The notes: generated by a model not told the origin, from the letters alone. A stretch of DNA of 35,384 bases from an uncultured Clostridia bacterium (GCA_947626205.1 CANQRO010000003.1:1-35384); one strand, 5' to 3'; counted from the first letter of the stretch, positions 25,401 through 33,737 are shown. Program-made: numbers and translations.

Positions 25401-25467
25401 AAAAAGGAATTTAGAAATACTTTTTGAAACTTTAGAAAAATTTCAAATACGATCTAAATTCCTTTTT
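25401..25467 (-). terminator. Terminator after the YtxH-like small gene
   Basis: 15-bp outer arms AAAAAGGAATTTAGA (25401-25415) and TCTAAATTCCTTTTT (25453-25467) enclose a smaller TTTGAAA/TTTCAAA stem. T-runs occur on both sides, so it may act in both directions. Confidence 0.75.
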
Positions 25468-25471
25468 TTCA

Positions 25472-25612
25472 TTAAATTATTCCCATTTTCTTTATTAATT
25501 GTTTACCTTTTTTCATCATTTTATTTTTTTTCATTGAATTTCTTTCTGTATATAACATAATTGCACCTGCAGATATTAAAGTTCCCATAACCATTCCTTT
25601 AACAAATTTCAT
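25472..25612 (-). CDS. 46-residue YtxH/DUF3918-like membrane protein
   Basis: A small ORF starting MKFVKGMVMGTLISAGAIML, with one hydrophobic glycine-bearing segment followed by a Lys/Met-rich basic tail (ERNSMKKNKMMKKGKQ). This resembles short YtxH-like proteins of Firmicutes. The ATG is preceded by AGGAGGAGAGAAT. It lies 19 bp after the TauE-like gene and is probably in the same operon. Function unknown. Confidence 0.65.
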   Translation of the reverse strand: MKFVKGMVMGTLISAGAIMLYTERNSMKKNKMMKKGKQLIKKMGII

Positions 25613-25631
25613 ATTCTCTCCTCCTTAAAAT

Positions 25632-26027
25632 TTATTTTTTGATGCTCTTATTATGTCTTTTTTTATCAAATATATACTTTTTTAACATGGAATAAATTTC
25701 TAAGAGTGCAATTAGCGCTAAAAATATTCCAAAATATTTTTTTAATGTGTGTACATCTAATTTGTTTGAAATAACAGCTCCAATTATTGCTCCTACTATA
25801 CCTGAAAACACAATTGGAATTGCAATTTTAAAATCTATATTTTTTTGTTTAATATTAGTTATAATGGCCATTATAGATGTTGGAATAAAAAATACTAAAT
25901 TGGTGGCCTGAGCAATATGTTGTTCTATTCCCATAAATAGTGATAAGCTTAAAATTAATATAGTGCCTCCTCCCATTCCCATACCACTTACAAAACCAGA
26001 AACTATTCCAATTAAGATTTCACTCAT
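25632..26027 (-). CDS. TauE/SafE family half-transporter (second gene)
   Basis: TauE/SafE proteins move small anions such as sulfite or sulfoacetate and are usually about 250 aa with eight membrane helices made of two repeats. This protein has 131 aa and about four helices. It carries the repeat signature GMGMGGGTILI at 15-25 and VGAIIGAVISNKL at about 77-89, with a basic tail. It pairs with a second half-size protein 29 bp upstream, so the two probably form a heteromer equal to one full transporter. Confidence 0.82.
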   Translation of the reverse strand: MSEILIGIVSGFVSGMGMGGGTILILSLSLFMGIEQHIAQATNLVFFIPTSIMAIITNIKQKNIDFKIAIPIVFSGIVGAIIGAVISNKLDVHTLKKYFGIFLALIALLEIYSMLKKYIFDKKRHNKSIKK

Positions 26028-26056
26028 AACATATCTTCCTTCTTGAATTTTATTTA

Positions 26057-26404
26057 TTACGAAATTATCATTTTAACAGACACATAAATTAGAAAAATGG
26101 TAAATGATAATTTTAAATATAATTCTGGAATTCTTTTTAAATATTTTGCACCTAAGTATCCTCCAACTAAACCGCCTAATGCACAAAGTGCACCTATTTT
26201 CCAATCGATAAAATCGTTTTTATAATAAAAAATTCCACTAGTTATAACCATTGGTAAAATAACAAAAACAGATGTTGCTCTGGCTTTTACTTCATCAGTT
26301 TTTAATAAATATACCAAAGCAGGAACAACAATCATACCTCCTCCTGTTGCAAAAAGTCCGCTAACTAATCCTGCAATTAAACCAATTATTATTTTTTTTA
26401 TCAT
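26057..26404 (-). CDS. TauE/SafE family half-transporter (first gene)
   Basis: A 115-aa protein with four predicted helices and the family repeat signature SGLFATGGGMIVVPALVYLL near the N-terminus, then LGGLVGGYLGAKYL. It corresponds to one repeat of a full TauE/SafE protein. A GTG three codons upstream is an alternative start; the region before both has no clear ribosome binding site, so the start is uncertain. Confidence 0.8.
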   Translation of the reverse strand: MIKKIIIGLIAGLVSGLFATGGGMIVVPALVYLLKTDEVKARATSVFVILPMVITSGIFYYKNDFIDWKIGALCALGGLVGGYLGAKYLKRIPELYLKLSFTIFLIYVSVKMIIS

Positions 26405-26431
26405 AAGCACCACTTACTTACCTAAAAATTC

Positions 26432-26472
26432 AACCTAAAATCTTTAGTTTGTCTACTAGAAAATTTTAGGTT
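26432..26472 (-). terminator. Terminator between the 69-aa gene and the TauE pair
   Basis: Arms AACCTAAAAT (26432-26441) and ATTTTAGGTT (26463-26472). The minus strand then reads GAATTTTTAGG. Confidence 0.6.
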
Positions 26473-26513
26473 GTTTTATTTAAACAAATTTAGTATTCGA
26501 TATTTTAATCTTT

Positions 26514-26723
26514 TTATACATTATTTTCCTCATCTTCTTTTATCAATTTTGTTAATGAAGCTCCACATTTTAGCATTTGGTAAATAATATCCTTTTTTAA
26601 TTCTTCATTTTCTATATTATCTGCAATATCGTAAAATTTCTGTACTTGTTTTAAATAACTTGGATTATTCTTTGTATAATCTGCTATTTCTTTTCTAAAT
26701 TCTTCTTCTTTTTTATTTTTCAT
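26514..26723 (-). CDS. Hypothetical 69-aa charged protein
   Basis: The protein starts MKNKKEEEFRKEIADYTKNN, is helical and charged, has no membrane segment and ends KLIKEDEENNV. The frame is open 34 codons further upstream, but AGGAGG sits 5 nt before the ATG at 26723, fixing the start. No family recognised. It is divergent from the XRE regulator gene at 26881, with 157 bp between them. Confidence 0.7.
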   Translation of the reverse strand: MKNKKEEEFRKEIADYTKNNPSYLKQVQKFYDIADNIENEELKKDIIYQMLKCGASLTKLIKEDEENNV

Positions 26724-26880
26724 TTTTCCTCCTATTTTTACTGCTAGATAAATTTTTATTACTTTTACCGTCGCATTATTTATATACAGTGTAATTTTAA
26801 TACACAAAATGATAAAATACAACAAAAAATAAGTATTTTCTATATTTATTTTATATTTTATTTAAAAGAGGTTGTGGTTT

Positions 26881-27138
26881 ATGATAAAAATTAAACTTTC
26901 TGAATTGTTAGGAAAACATAAGATGACACAAAAGTCTTTATCTGAACTAGCTCATATTAGACCAGCAACAGTTTCTAAAATGTATTATGAAGAATCAAAA
27001 AGACTTACTATTAATCAAATAAATAATATATGTAAAGTGTTTGACTGTGAAATATCTGAATTGTTAGAATACATTCCAGATGATGATAACAATTCAAAGG
27101 AAAATACTGATAATATTAATACTAAAACAAAGTTCTAA
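26881..27138 (+). CDS. Small Cro/C1-type HTH regulator
   Basis: An 85-aa protein that is almost entirely one helix-turn-helix domain (LSELLGKHKMTQKSLSELAH, then RPATVSKMY, TINQINNICKVFDCEISELL), followed by an acidic Asn-rich tail. This is the YozG/HTH_26-like class of small regulators. The ATG lies 9 nt after GAGG; the upstream TTG in frame is too close to it. Its terminator overlaps the end of the gene. Target unknown. Confidence 0.85.
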   Translation: MIKIKLSELLGKHKMTQKSLSELAHIRPATVSKMYYEESKRLTINQINNICKVFDCEISELLEYIPDDDNNSKENTDNINTKTKF

Positions 27139-27158
27139 TTTTACAATTAGAACTTTGT
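27127..27158 (+). terminator. Terminator of the small HTH gene
   Basis: Perfect 14-bp arms (27127-27140, 27145-27158), loop TTAC, then TTTATTTA. The stem includes the stop codon. Confidence 0.88.
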
Positions 27159-27173
27159 TTATTTAATATTTCG

Positions 27174-27243
27174 TTTTATACTTTTACTTCATCTATATTC
27201 TTACTTCATTTTATACTTTTGCTTCATCTATATCCTTACTTCA
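27174..27243. repeat. Two tandem copies of a 35-bp unit
   Basis: 27174-27208 and 27209-27243 differ at two positions only. A partial third copy (TTTATATTTTT) follows. The unit is non-coding and lies between the HTH terminator and the rarA stop codon. Confidence 0.85.
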
Positions 27244-27278
27244 TTTATATTTTTAATTTATTTTTTAATATTTTTTAT

Positions 27279-28520
27279 TTAATCTACCGTATCATCTTTA
27301 ATATAATATTTTGTTCCAAGCATTTTATCTGGCAAATATTGTTGTTCTACATAGTGTCCTGGAAAATCATGTGGATACAAATATCCTTTTCCATATCCAA
27401 ATTGTTTCATACCTTCTGCTGGTGCATTTCGTATGTGCATTGGAATTGTCCCTGTATCTTTATTTTTAACATCTTCAAGTGCCTTCTCTATTGCTAAATA
27501 ACTAGCATTTGATTTTTTAGAAGTTGCTACATATATTGCTGCTTCGCTTAGAATAATTCTTGCTTCTGGCATTCCTACCATTGTAACAGCTTGCATTGCA
27601 GATGTAGCTACTACCAATGCATTTGGATTTGCCATTCCTACATCTTCTGCTGCTAAAATTACAATTCTTCTTGCTAAAAATACTGGATCTTCCCCTCCAT
27701 TTATTGCTCGTGCTAAATAAAATACTGCAGCATCAGGGTCACTTCCCCTCATAGATTTGATAAATGCACTAATATTATCATAATGACTATCTCCAGTTTT
27801 ATCAAAAACTGCTTTTCTAGAGCGTACACTATCGGCAGCAATTTCGTTTGTAATATGAATGTAACCGTCTTTGCTAACTTTTGTAGTTAATACTGCAACT
27901 TCTAACCCATTTAGTGCTGTTCTTACATCTCCTGCTGAAACTTCTGCAATTTTATGCAATGTCTCGTCTTCTATTTTTATATTGAAACTTTTTAATCCAT
28001 CTTCTCTTTCTAATGACATTTTTAAAACTTTGAAAATATCTTCTGTTGTTAAAGGTTCTAATTTAAATACCATTGATCGTGAAATTAAAGCTTTATTTAC
28101 TTCAAAATATGGATTTTCAGTAGTTGCCCCTATAAGAATTACAGTTCCGTCTTCTACAAAAGGTAGTAATGCATCTTGTTGTAATTTATTAAAACGATGA
28201 ATTTCATCTATAAATAAAATGCATTTCCCTGTAGGATTTAAAAATACATTCTTTGCTTCCTCTATTGCTTGTTTTATTTCTCCAACTCCAGATGTTACAG
28301 CATTAATTCTTGTGAACTTGTATTTTGTTGTTTCACTTATTACTCTCGCTAAAGATGTTTTTCCACATCCTGGTGGCCCCCATAAAATAATACTAGATAA
28401 CCTATCAGCTTGTATGGTTCTATATAAAATTTTGTCTTTTCCTAATATATGTTCTTGTCCTACATATTCTTCTAATGTTTTTGGTCGCATTCTATATGCT
28501 AGTGGTTGAGATAAATCCAT
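27279..28520 (-). CDS. rarA: RarA/MgsA AAA+ ATPase (replication-associated recombination protein A)
   Basis: A AAA+ protein that acts at stalled replication forks. In 413 aa: clamp-loader-like ATPase with Walker A GPPGCGKT (48-55), Walker B FIDEIHRF, sensor 1 GATTENP and an arginine region SRS; then the MgsA C-terminal domain (AVFYLARAINGGEDPVFLAR, AMQAVTMVGMPEARIILSEA). Length and order match RarA. It begins 20 bp after ruvA stops, forming a ruvA-rarA operon; ruvB is not in the window. Confidence 0.94.
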   Translation of the reverse strand: MDLSQPLAYRMRPKTLEEYVGQEHILGKDKILYRTIQADRLSSIILWGPPGCGKTSLARVISETTKYKFTRINAVTSGVGEIKQAIEEAKNVFLNPTGKCILFIDEIHRFNKLQQDALLPFVEDGTVILIGATTENPYFEVNKALISRSMVFKLEPLTTEDIFKVLKMSLEREDGLKSFNIKIEDETLHKIAEVSAGDVRTALNGLEVAVLTTKVSKDGYIHITNEIAADSVRSRKAVFDKTGDSHYDNISAFIKSMRGSDPDAAVFYLARAINGGEDPVFLARRIVILAAEDVGMANPNALVVATSAMQAVTMVGMPEARIILSEAAIYVATSKKSNASYLAIEKALEDVKNKDTGTIPMHIRNAPAEGMKQFGYGKGYLYPHDFPGHYVEQQYLPDKMLGTKYYIKDDTVD

Positions 28521-28540
28521 TTCTTTCTCCTAAATAAAAT

Positions 28541-29143
28541 TTATTTTGCTAAAACTGATAAACCCTTTCTAATCATATCTTCTAATGACATATTAGTTTT
28601 ATCCATTTTTTCAAATGCTTTTTCAATTTCTTTTCTATTATATCCTAATACTTGAAGTGCCGAAATTGCTTCTTGTATATTATCATTTTCAATTACTGCA
28701 TCCTTTACTTTGCTATTATCTTGTTTTTCTATTGCTTCAAAAGTTTTCATTTTATCTTTTAATTCTAATATGATTCTAGCAGCAGATTTGGCACCAATTC
28801 CAGGTATTTTTACTAATTTAGATGTATCATTTGTAATAACAGCAAGTGCAAAACTTGATGGCGTAATATTAGATAGTATTGTAATAGCAGATTTAGCACC
28901 TACTCCACTTACACCTATTAGTAATTCAAACATTTTTAATTCTTCATTTGTTAAAAATCCATAGATACTAATATCATCTTCTCTTACATGATAATGTGTA
29001 TATACCTTCACAATATCTCCTATGTTTCCAAGGCTATCCATTGCAGTTTCAGACATAAATACTTTATAACCTAAACCTCCAACATCAATCACTACATAAT
29101 TATCAAATTTCATTTCTAAAGTTCCTTTAATGTATGCAAGCAT
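28541..29143 (-). CDS. ruvA: Holliday junction DNA helicase subunit RuvA
   Basis: Binds Holliday junctions and loads the RuvB motor. The 200-aa protein has the OB domain (MLAYIKGTLEMKFDNYVVID), two helix-hairpin-helix motifs (GVSGVGAKSA, IPGIGAKSA) and the C-terminal three-helix domain III (ISALQVLGYNRKEIEKAF) that touches RuvB. GGAGGAAGAAAA precedes the ATG. Its usual partner ruvB is not adjacent; rarA follows instead. Confidence 0.96.
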   Translation of the reverse strand: MLAYIKGTLEMKFDNYVVIDVGGLGYKVFMSETAMDSLGNIGDIVKVYTHYHVREDDISIYGFLTNEELKMFELLIGVSGVGAKSAITILSNITPSSFALAVITNDTSKLVKIPGIGAKSAARIILELKDKMKTFEAIEKQDNSKVKDAVIENDNIQEAISALQVLGYNRKEIEKAFEKMDKTNMSLEDMIRKGLSVLAK

Positions 29144-29248
29144 TTTTCTTCCTCCGTTACAAACAAATTTTCTGTATTAATTTTATACTATTTGTATTTT
29201 TTTTGCAATAGTTTATAAAAAGTTTTTTATGTATTATATAAAACTATA

Positions 29249-29288
29249 AAAAATGAACACTAAATTTAATAAAATAGTGTTCATTTTT
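29249..29288 (-). terminator. Terminator of the reverse rubrerythrin gene
   Basis: 14-bp arms (29249-29262, 29275-29288) with a 12-nt loop, then TTATAG on the minus strand after a T-rich 3' arm end. Confidence 0.8.
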
Positions 29289-29316
29289 TATTATTTTTTA
29301 TAACTATATTTTAATA

Positions 29317-29871
29317 CTATGCATTAAAATATCTTTTTAATAATCCATCAAATCCTCTACCATGACGTGCTTCGTCTTTACACATTTCGTGTACTGTATC
29401 GTGAATTGCATCATATCCAAGTTCTTTTGCTCTTGTAGCAAGCTCTTTTTTACCCATACAAGCACCACATTCTGCTTCTGCTCTTAGCATTAAGTTTTTC
29501 TTTGTATCTGGGTAAACAATTTCTCCTAATAACTCTGCAAATTTAGCTGCATGCTCTGCTTCTTCTAAAGCATATCTTTTAAATGCTTCAGCTATTTCTG
29601 GATATCCTTCTCTATCAGCTTGACGGCTCATTGCAAGGTACATTCCTACTTCTGTGCATTCTCCATTAAAATTATCTTTTAATCCTTTTACTACTTCTTC
29701 ATCTAATCCTTTAGCTACACCAATTTTATGCTCATCAACATATTCTTTTGCTCCACTTTTTTCTTCTCTTAATTCAAACATTTCTTTTCCAACACCACAT
29801 TGTGGACATTTCTCTGGTGGTTCTTCTCCAAAATGAACATATCCACATACTTTACAAACATACGCTTTCAT
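29317..29871 (-). CDS. Reverse rubrerythrin (NADH peroxidase component)
   Basis: Detoxifies hydrogen peroxide and oxygen in anaerobes. The 184-aa protein has the rubredoxin-like iron site first (Cys6, Cys9, Cys22, Cys25 in YVCKVCGY and KCPQCG) and the ferritin-like di-iron domain after it ([47 protein letters not shown]). This order is the reverse of classical rubrerythrin and is typical of clostridia. AGGAGG precedes the ATG. Single gene with a strong promoter and terminator. Confidence 0.93.
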   Translation of the reverse strand: MKAYVCKVCGYVHFGEEPPEKCPQCGVGKEMFELREEKSGAKEYVDEHKIGVAKGLDEEVVKGLKDNFNGECTEVGMYLAMSRQADREGYPEIAEAFKRYALEEAEHAAKFAELLGEIVYPDTKKNLMLRAEAECGACMGKKELATRAKELGYDAIHDTVHEMCKDEARHGRGFDGLLKRYFNA

Positions 29872-29899
29872 AAGATACCTCCTAATTTTATTTTTAAAT

Positions 29900-29927
29900 A
29901 TCGTACCATATTTTAAATTTTTGTCAA
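29900..29927 (-). promoter_or_regulatory. Promoter of the reverse rubrerythrin gene
   Basis: Minus-strand TTGACA (29922-29927), 16-nt spacer ending in TGG, TACGAT (29900-29905). In clostridia such genes are usually under PerR; I see no clear PerR box. Confidence 0.8.
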
Positions 29928-30017
29928 GATTTTTTTATTTTTTCTTTTCAATTTATATTTTTTATGATAGAATATGTGTCAGAAAACGAAAGATTATGTC
30001 TTTTTAGGAGGATTATT

Positions 30018-30263
30018 ATGGAATTTAAAAAATGTGAACGTTGTGGATGTTTCTTTTTATCTGAAAGCAATGTATGTGAAAACTGTAGTAGTAAGGATAA
30101 TTTAGAAATTTCTAAATTACGAAATTATTTTGAAAATGAAGTACCTGCCACTTCTGTTGACTCTATTTCAATAGATACAGGAATTACTGTAAAAAATTTA
30201 AATCGTTATCTTGAAAACGAGGAATTTTCAAAATTTTCTAGTAAATTAAATATAAATACATAA
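30018..30263 (+). CDS. Zinc-ribbon/HTH small protein, YvyF (TIGR03826)-like
   Basis: An 81-aa protein with an N-terminal zinc ribbon (CERC at 6-9 and CENC at 20-23) and a C-terminal helix-turn-helix-like part (ISKLRNYFENEVPATSVDSI, GITVKNLNRYLENEEF). This is the layout of the small regulator encoded by the flagellar gene yvyF of Bacillus. No flagellar genes are near. The frame is open 18 codons upstream, but AGGAGG precedes ATG 30018. It lies 81 bp before tyrS on the same strand. Confidence 0.7.
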   Translation: MEFKKCERCGCFFLSESNVCENCSSKDNLEISKLRNYFENEVPATSVDSISIDTGITVKNLNRYLENEEFSKFSSKLNINT

Positions 30264-30266
30264 ATG

Positions 30267-30287
30267 AAGCGGAATAATATTCCGCTT
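30267..30287 (+). terminator. Hairpin after the YvyF-like gene
   Basis: AAGCGGAAT-AAT-ATTCCGCTT, followed by ATATC and a later T-rich stretch. A compact stem with a weak T-run; some read-through into tyrS is likely. Confidence 0.6.
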
Positions 30288-30344
30288 ATATCAAATTTAT
30301 TATTTTACTAAACACTGTTTAATTTTATGAAAGGATAGATTTTT

Positions 30345-31571
30345 ATGGCAAAACCTTTAAACTCAATTTATGATGTTCTAAAAGAAAGAGATTTAATTAA
30401 GCAAATTACTTTTGAAGAAGAATTTAAAAAATTAGCTGAAGAAGAAACTTTTTCAGTATATTTAGGAATTGATCCAACTGCTGATAGTATTCACATTGGG
30501 CATTTTATTCCACTTATGATGATGTCATATTTTCAAAAATGCGGACATCGTCCTATTTTATTAATTGGTGGTGGAACTGCTTGTATTGGAGATCCAAGTG
30601 GAAAAACCGATATGAGAAAAATGCTTACAAAAGAAGAAATTTCTAAAAATGTTGATAATATTATAAAGCAAGTTAGTAAGTTTATTTCTTTTGATGGTGA
30701 AAATGGTGCTATTATTGTTAATAATGGTGACTGGATTTTAGATTTAAATTATATGGATTTTATTCGTACTTATGGAATTTATTTTAATGTAAATCATATG
30801 CTAGATGCTGAATGCTTTAAACAACGTATGGAAAAAGGACTTACATTTTTTGAACTTAATTATATGTTAATGCAAAGTTATGATTTTTTACATTTATTTG
30901 AGGAAAAAGGTTGCAAAGTTGAAATTGGTGGAGATGATCAATGGTCTAATATGCTTGCAGGTGTAGATTTAATTCGTAAGATTCATCAGAATGGTAGTTT
31001 TTGTGTAACTTGTCCTCTACTATTAAACTCTGAAGGTAAAAAAATGGGAAAAACCGTTAATGGAGCATTATGGTTAGATGCAAATAAAACTTCTCCTTAT
31101 GAATTTTACCAATATTGGAGAAATATAGAAGATACCGAAGTTTATGATGTATTAAGAATGCTTACATATATGCCTATGGAAGAAGTAAAAAGGCTTTCTT
31201 CTTTACCTGGAGAACAAATTAATGAAGCCAAAAAAATTGCTGCATTTGAAATAACAAAATTAATTCACGGAGAAGAAGAAGCATTAAAAGCGGAAGAAGC
31301 TGCTAAAGCATTATTTGAAGGTTCTGGTTCACTAGATAATATGCCTACTGTAAAATTAGAAAATATAAATATTTCTATTGTAGATGCAATAGTTTTATCT
31401 GGTATTGCTCCATCAAAAGGTCAAGCACGAACTTTAATTTCTCAAGGTGGTATTAGTTTAAATGATAAAAAAATTGATAATGTAAATTATACACTATCTG
31501 AAAATGATTTTACTAATAACTATGCTATCTTAAAAAAAGGTAAAAAAGTCTTTTATAAATTAGAAAAATAA
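30345..31571 (+). CDS. tyrS: Tyrosyl-tRNA synthetase
   Basis: Charges tRNA-Tyr. The 408-aa protein has the class I signatures HIGH (residues 50-53) and KKMGKT (about residue 230, in place of KMSKS), the tyrosine-binding stretch GGDDQWSNM and a C-terminal S4 RNA-binding domain (SGIAPSKGQARTLISQGGIS). Length is normal. AAAGGA lies about 9 nt before the ATG. Only 57 nt separate it from the preceding hairpin, so there is no T-box leader, which is unusual for a clostridial tyrS. Confidence 0.96.
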   Translation: MAKPLNSIYDVLKERDLIKQITFEEEFKKLAEEETFSVYLGIDPTADSIHIGHFIPLMMMSYFQKCGHRPILLIGGGTACIGDPSGKTDMRKMLTKEEISKNVDNIIKQVSKFISFDGENGAIIVNNGDWILDLNYMDFIRTYGIYFNVNHMLDAECFKQRMEKGLTFFELNYMLMQSYDFLHLFEEKGCKVEIGGDDQWSNMLAGVDLIRKIHQNGSFCVTCPLLLNSEGKKMGKTVNGALWLDANKTSPYEFYQYWRNIEDTEVYDVLRMLTYMPMEEVKRLSSLPGEQINEAKKIAAFEITKLIHGEEEALKAEEAAKALFEGSGSLDNMPTVKLENINISIVDAIVLSGIAPSKGQARTLISQGGISLNDKKIDNVNYTLSENDFTNNYAILKKGKKVFYKLEK

Positions 31572-31589
31572 TAAATTTATATAAATATA

Positions 31590-31630
31590 ATGAGAGGAAA
31601 TAATAATATACTTTCCTCTCATTTTTTTTA
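31590..31630 (+). terminator. Terminator of tyrS
   Basis: Perfect 11-bp arms (31590-31600, 31612-31622; ATGAGAGGAAA/TTTCCTCTCAT), then eight T. Confidence 0.92.
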
Positions 31631-31682
31631 AATCTAATAATTAAATTTTTAATATAACTTTGCAATAAAAATTCAAATTACT

Positions 31683-32579
31683 CTATTCACTAAAGTCAAA
31701 ATTTGGAACAAATTCTTCTTCATGTTCACCTAGTTCTTGTAAATATCCATTTTCTAGGTCTAAAGAATATAAATATTGTTCTACTTCATTATATTCCTTT
31801 TTATTTAATTTTCTATTAATTAAGTTATCTTCTTTTGCCTTATATGTTGGGAAATACTGTGCCATTACGCTAACATATACTTCTTTTGGCATTTCTTCTT
31901 TTATCCATTTTAAAATATGTTTTGTATTTAGTATATGGTTTGGCAAAACTAAATGTCTTATTATTACGCCTCGTTTTATAATTCCATTTTCATCAAAGAT
32001 TGGAGTTCCAACTTGTTTATACATTTCTTTTATAGCATTTGTAGCTACTTCAAAATAATTTTTAACTCCAGAATATTTTTCTGCCAATTCGTTACTATAG
32101 TACTTTAAATCCGGTAAATATACATCTATATACCCTTTAAGTAATTTTATAGTTTCTATTTTTTCATATCCGTTTGTATTATATATTATAGGAATAGTTA
32201 ATCCATTCTTCTTAGCTATATCAAGTGCTTCTATAATTTGATATACATATGAAGTAGGTGTTACTAAATTAATATTATTAGCTTTCCTTTCTTGTTGTTT
32301 CAAGAATATTTCGGCTAAATGATTTACGCTAATTTCTTTACCTTTTTGCATTTGACTTATTTCATAATTTTGACAATATTTACATCTTAAATTGCAGTTT
32401 GTAAAAAATATTGTACCAGACCCATTTTTTCCACTGATACATGGTTCTTCAAAATAATGTAATGATGAAAGTGCAATTTTTAATTTATCATCACAATTAC
32501 ATCTTCCTTTTTTCCCTTCAAATCTATTTACTCCACATTCAAATGGACATAATTTACATTCTTTTAATTTTTCTATCAT
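31683..32579 (-). CDS. Radical SAM protein, PflX (COG1313) type
   Basis: An iron-sulfur, S-adenosylmethionine-dependent enzyme related to glycyl-radical activases. The 298-aa protein has the radical SAM motif CNLRCKYC (Cys62, 66, 69) after an N-terminal cysteine cluster (CKLCPFEC, then CNC) that could hold a further cluster. Other family stretches include TPTSYVYQIIEAL, YNTNGYE, DVYLPDLKYY and RHLVLPNH. No glycyl-radical enzyme gene is nearby, so the substrate is unknown. The ATG follows TTAGGAAGAAAA. Confidence 0.88.
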   Translation of the reverse strand: MIEKLKECKLCPFECGVNRFEGKKGRCNCDDKLKIALSSLHYFEEPCISGKNGSGTIFFTNCNLRCKYCQNYEISQMQKGKEISVNHLAEIFLKQQERKANNINLVTPTSYVYQIIEALDIAKKNGLTIPIIYNTNGYEKIETIKLLKGYIDVYLPDLKYYSNELAEKYSGVKNYFEVATNAIKEMYKQVGTPIFDENGIIKRGVIIRHLVLPNHILNTKHILKWIKEEMPKEVYVSVMAQYFPTYKAKEDNLINRKLNKKEYNEVEQYLYSLDLENGYLQELGEHEEEFVPNFDFSE

Positions 32580-32702
32580 TTTTTCTTCCTAACATCTACT
32601 AAAATATATTATTTTAATTATATCATAGCATAATAAAGAAACAATATCTATTATATTTTTTTATTTGTAACTACCTAATATTATAAATTTCTATTTTAAA
32701 AG

Positions 32703-32735
32703 AGATACGGAAACACCCTTTATGTTTCCGTATCT
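32703..32735 (-). terminator. Terminator overlapping the end of the AbrB/MraZ-like gene
   Basis: Perfect 13-bp arms (32703-32715, 32723-32735), 7-nt loop; the minus strand continues CTTTTAAAATAG. The stop codon lies in the loop. Confidence 0.85.
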
Positions 32736-33019
32736 TCCTCGGACTTAAAAATATAAATCCGATGGTTTTTTAAGGCAATAACAAACTCTGAGTCAACATT
32801 CGCATCTAATAATTCCAGAAAATGGGTCTGAATGCCTATTCTATTTTTGTTATCAATTATTCTAGAGCCTATATAATATTCATTTTCTAAATCCAGTTTA
32901 GAAAGATATATTGCTTTTAATGCATCATCCCAATAAACTCCTACTTTACCTTCCAGATTTACCAACCTAGTTAGTTCACTAGGAATTAATAGCCGATTTT
33001 GACTTCCAATTCTTGCCAT
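32720..33019 (-). CDS. Double AbrB/MraZ-like DNA-binding protein
   Basis: A 99-aa protein that seems to hold two swapped-hairpin half-domains: IGSQNRLLIPSELTRLV (4-20) followed by YWDDALKAIYLS, and IDNKNRIGIQTHFLELL followed by NHRIYIFK. The repeat resembles MraZ/SpoVT-AbrB proteins, which are dimeric transition-state or cell-division regulators. It is too short and divergent for MraZ itself and is not next to mraW. AAGGAGAG precedes the ATG. It is a single gene with its own promoter and terminator, and it uses CGG twice in frame as arginine, one at the conserved Arg of the first repeat. Confidence 0.7.
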   Translation of the reverse strand: MARIGSQNRLLIPSELTRLVNLEGKVGVYWDDALKAIYLSKLDLENEYYIGSRIIDNKNRIGIQTHFLELLDANVDSEFVIALKNHRIYIFKSEEDTET

Positions 33020-33048
33020 AATACTCTCCTTTCTTGGTTTATGTAAAT

Positions 33049-33077
33049 ATTATATATCATATTTCCTTTTTTGGCAA
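33049..33077 (-). promoter_or_regulatory. Promoter of the AbrB/MraZ-like gene
   Basis: Minus-strand TTGCCA (33072-33077), 17-nt spacer, TATAAT (33049-33054). Confidence 0.8.
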
Positions 33078-33146
33078 GTTTTTTATATATTACAGGTTAT
33101 ATAATAAAAATAGCTAAAATATTTTTTTATTCTCTTATATAATAAA

Positions 33147-33171
33147 ATAGGATAGTTAATAACTATCCTAT
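33147..33171 (-). terminator. Terminator of the TspO gene
   Basis: Perfect 11-bp arms (ATAGGATAGTT/AACTATCCTAT) with a 3-nt loop, then TTTATT on the minus strand. Confidence 0.8.
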
Positions 33172-33178
33172 CCTATTT

Positions 33179-33637
33179 CTATCTATTTAATAAATATATA
33201 CCTAAATTTAAGTAAGTTGCATATATTGTCCATATTGCATATGGAACTTGAAGCAAGCCTGCTAATTTATCCTTTGAATAAAATTTTATTATCATCCATA
33301 TAACAAGAACTGCTAATAGTAAAATCCAAAAAAATGAAAAAAGCCTCCACTTTAATATAAAGAAAAATATTGGCCATAATGCATTTACTCCTAATTGTAA
33401 ATAATAAATTAGCATTATTTTACCATCTATAAGCGATTTTTCCTTTAAAATACCATATGATACTCCCATCAAAATATATAGAATTGTCCATACTATTGGA
33501 AATAAAATACTTGGTGGAGATAAAACTGGTTTTTGTAATGATTCATAATCTAATGAACCAGAAATAAGTATTCCTACAATGCCTCCCACTATAAGAGGAA
33601 TTAAAATAGTTTTTGAATATAATTTTACCTTTTCCAT
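33179..33637 (-). CDS. TspO/MBR family membrane protein
   Basis: A tryptophan-rich sensory protein that binds porphyrins and related ligands. The 152-aa protein has five predicted helices and family motifs KPVLSPPSILFPIVWTILY, LGVNALWPIFFF and PYAIWTIYATYLN. Length is normal. A single gene ending in a terminator; no haem or porphyrin gene is near. Confidence 0.92.
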   Translation of the reverse strand: MEKVKLYSKTILIPLIVGGIVGILISGSLDYESLQKPVLSPPSILFPIVWTILYILMGVSYGILKEKSLIDGKIMLIYYLQLGVNALWPIFFFILKWRLFSFFWILLLAVLVIWMIIKFYSKDKLAGLLQVPYAIWTIYATYLNLGIYLLNR

Positions 33638-33690
33638 ATTTTCACACCCCTTTTATATATTCTATGACCTTTTTTTAGAAATATGTAAAA

Positions 33691-33723
33691 AATAGAGAGC
33701 TTTTAATTCTAAAGCTCTCTATT
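33691..33723 (-). terminator. Terminator of the unknown exported-protein gene
   Basis: Perfect 13-bp arms AATAGAGAGCTTT / AAAGCTCTCTATT with a 7-nt loop, then TTTTAC on the minus strand. Confidence 0.9.
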
Positions 33724-33737
33724 TTTCGCAAATTGAC

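Noticed and set aside
27174-27243. A CRISPR array
   Set aside because: The copies are directly adjacent with no spacers, are very AT-rich, and no cas genes are present.
30288-30344. A T-box leader before tyrS
   Set aside because: Only 57 nt, with no suitable stem-loops.
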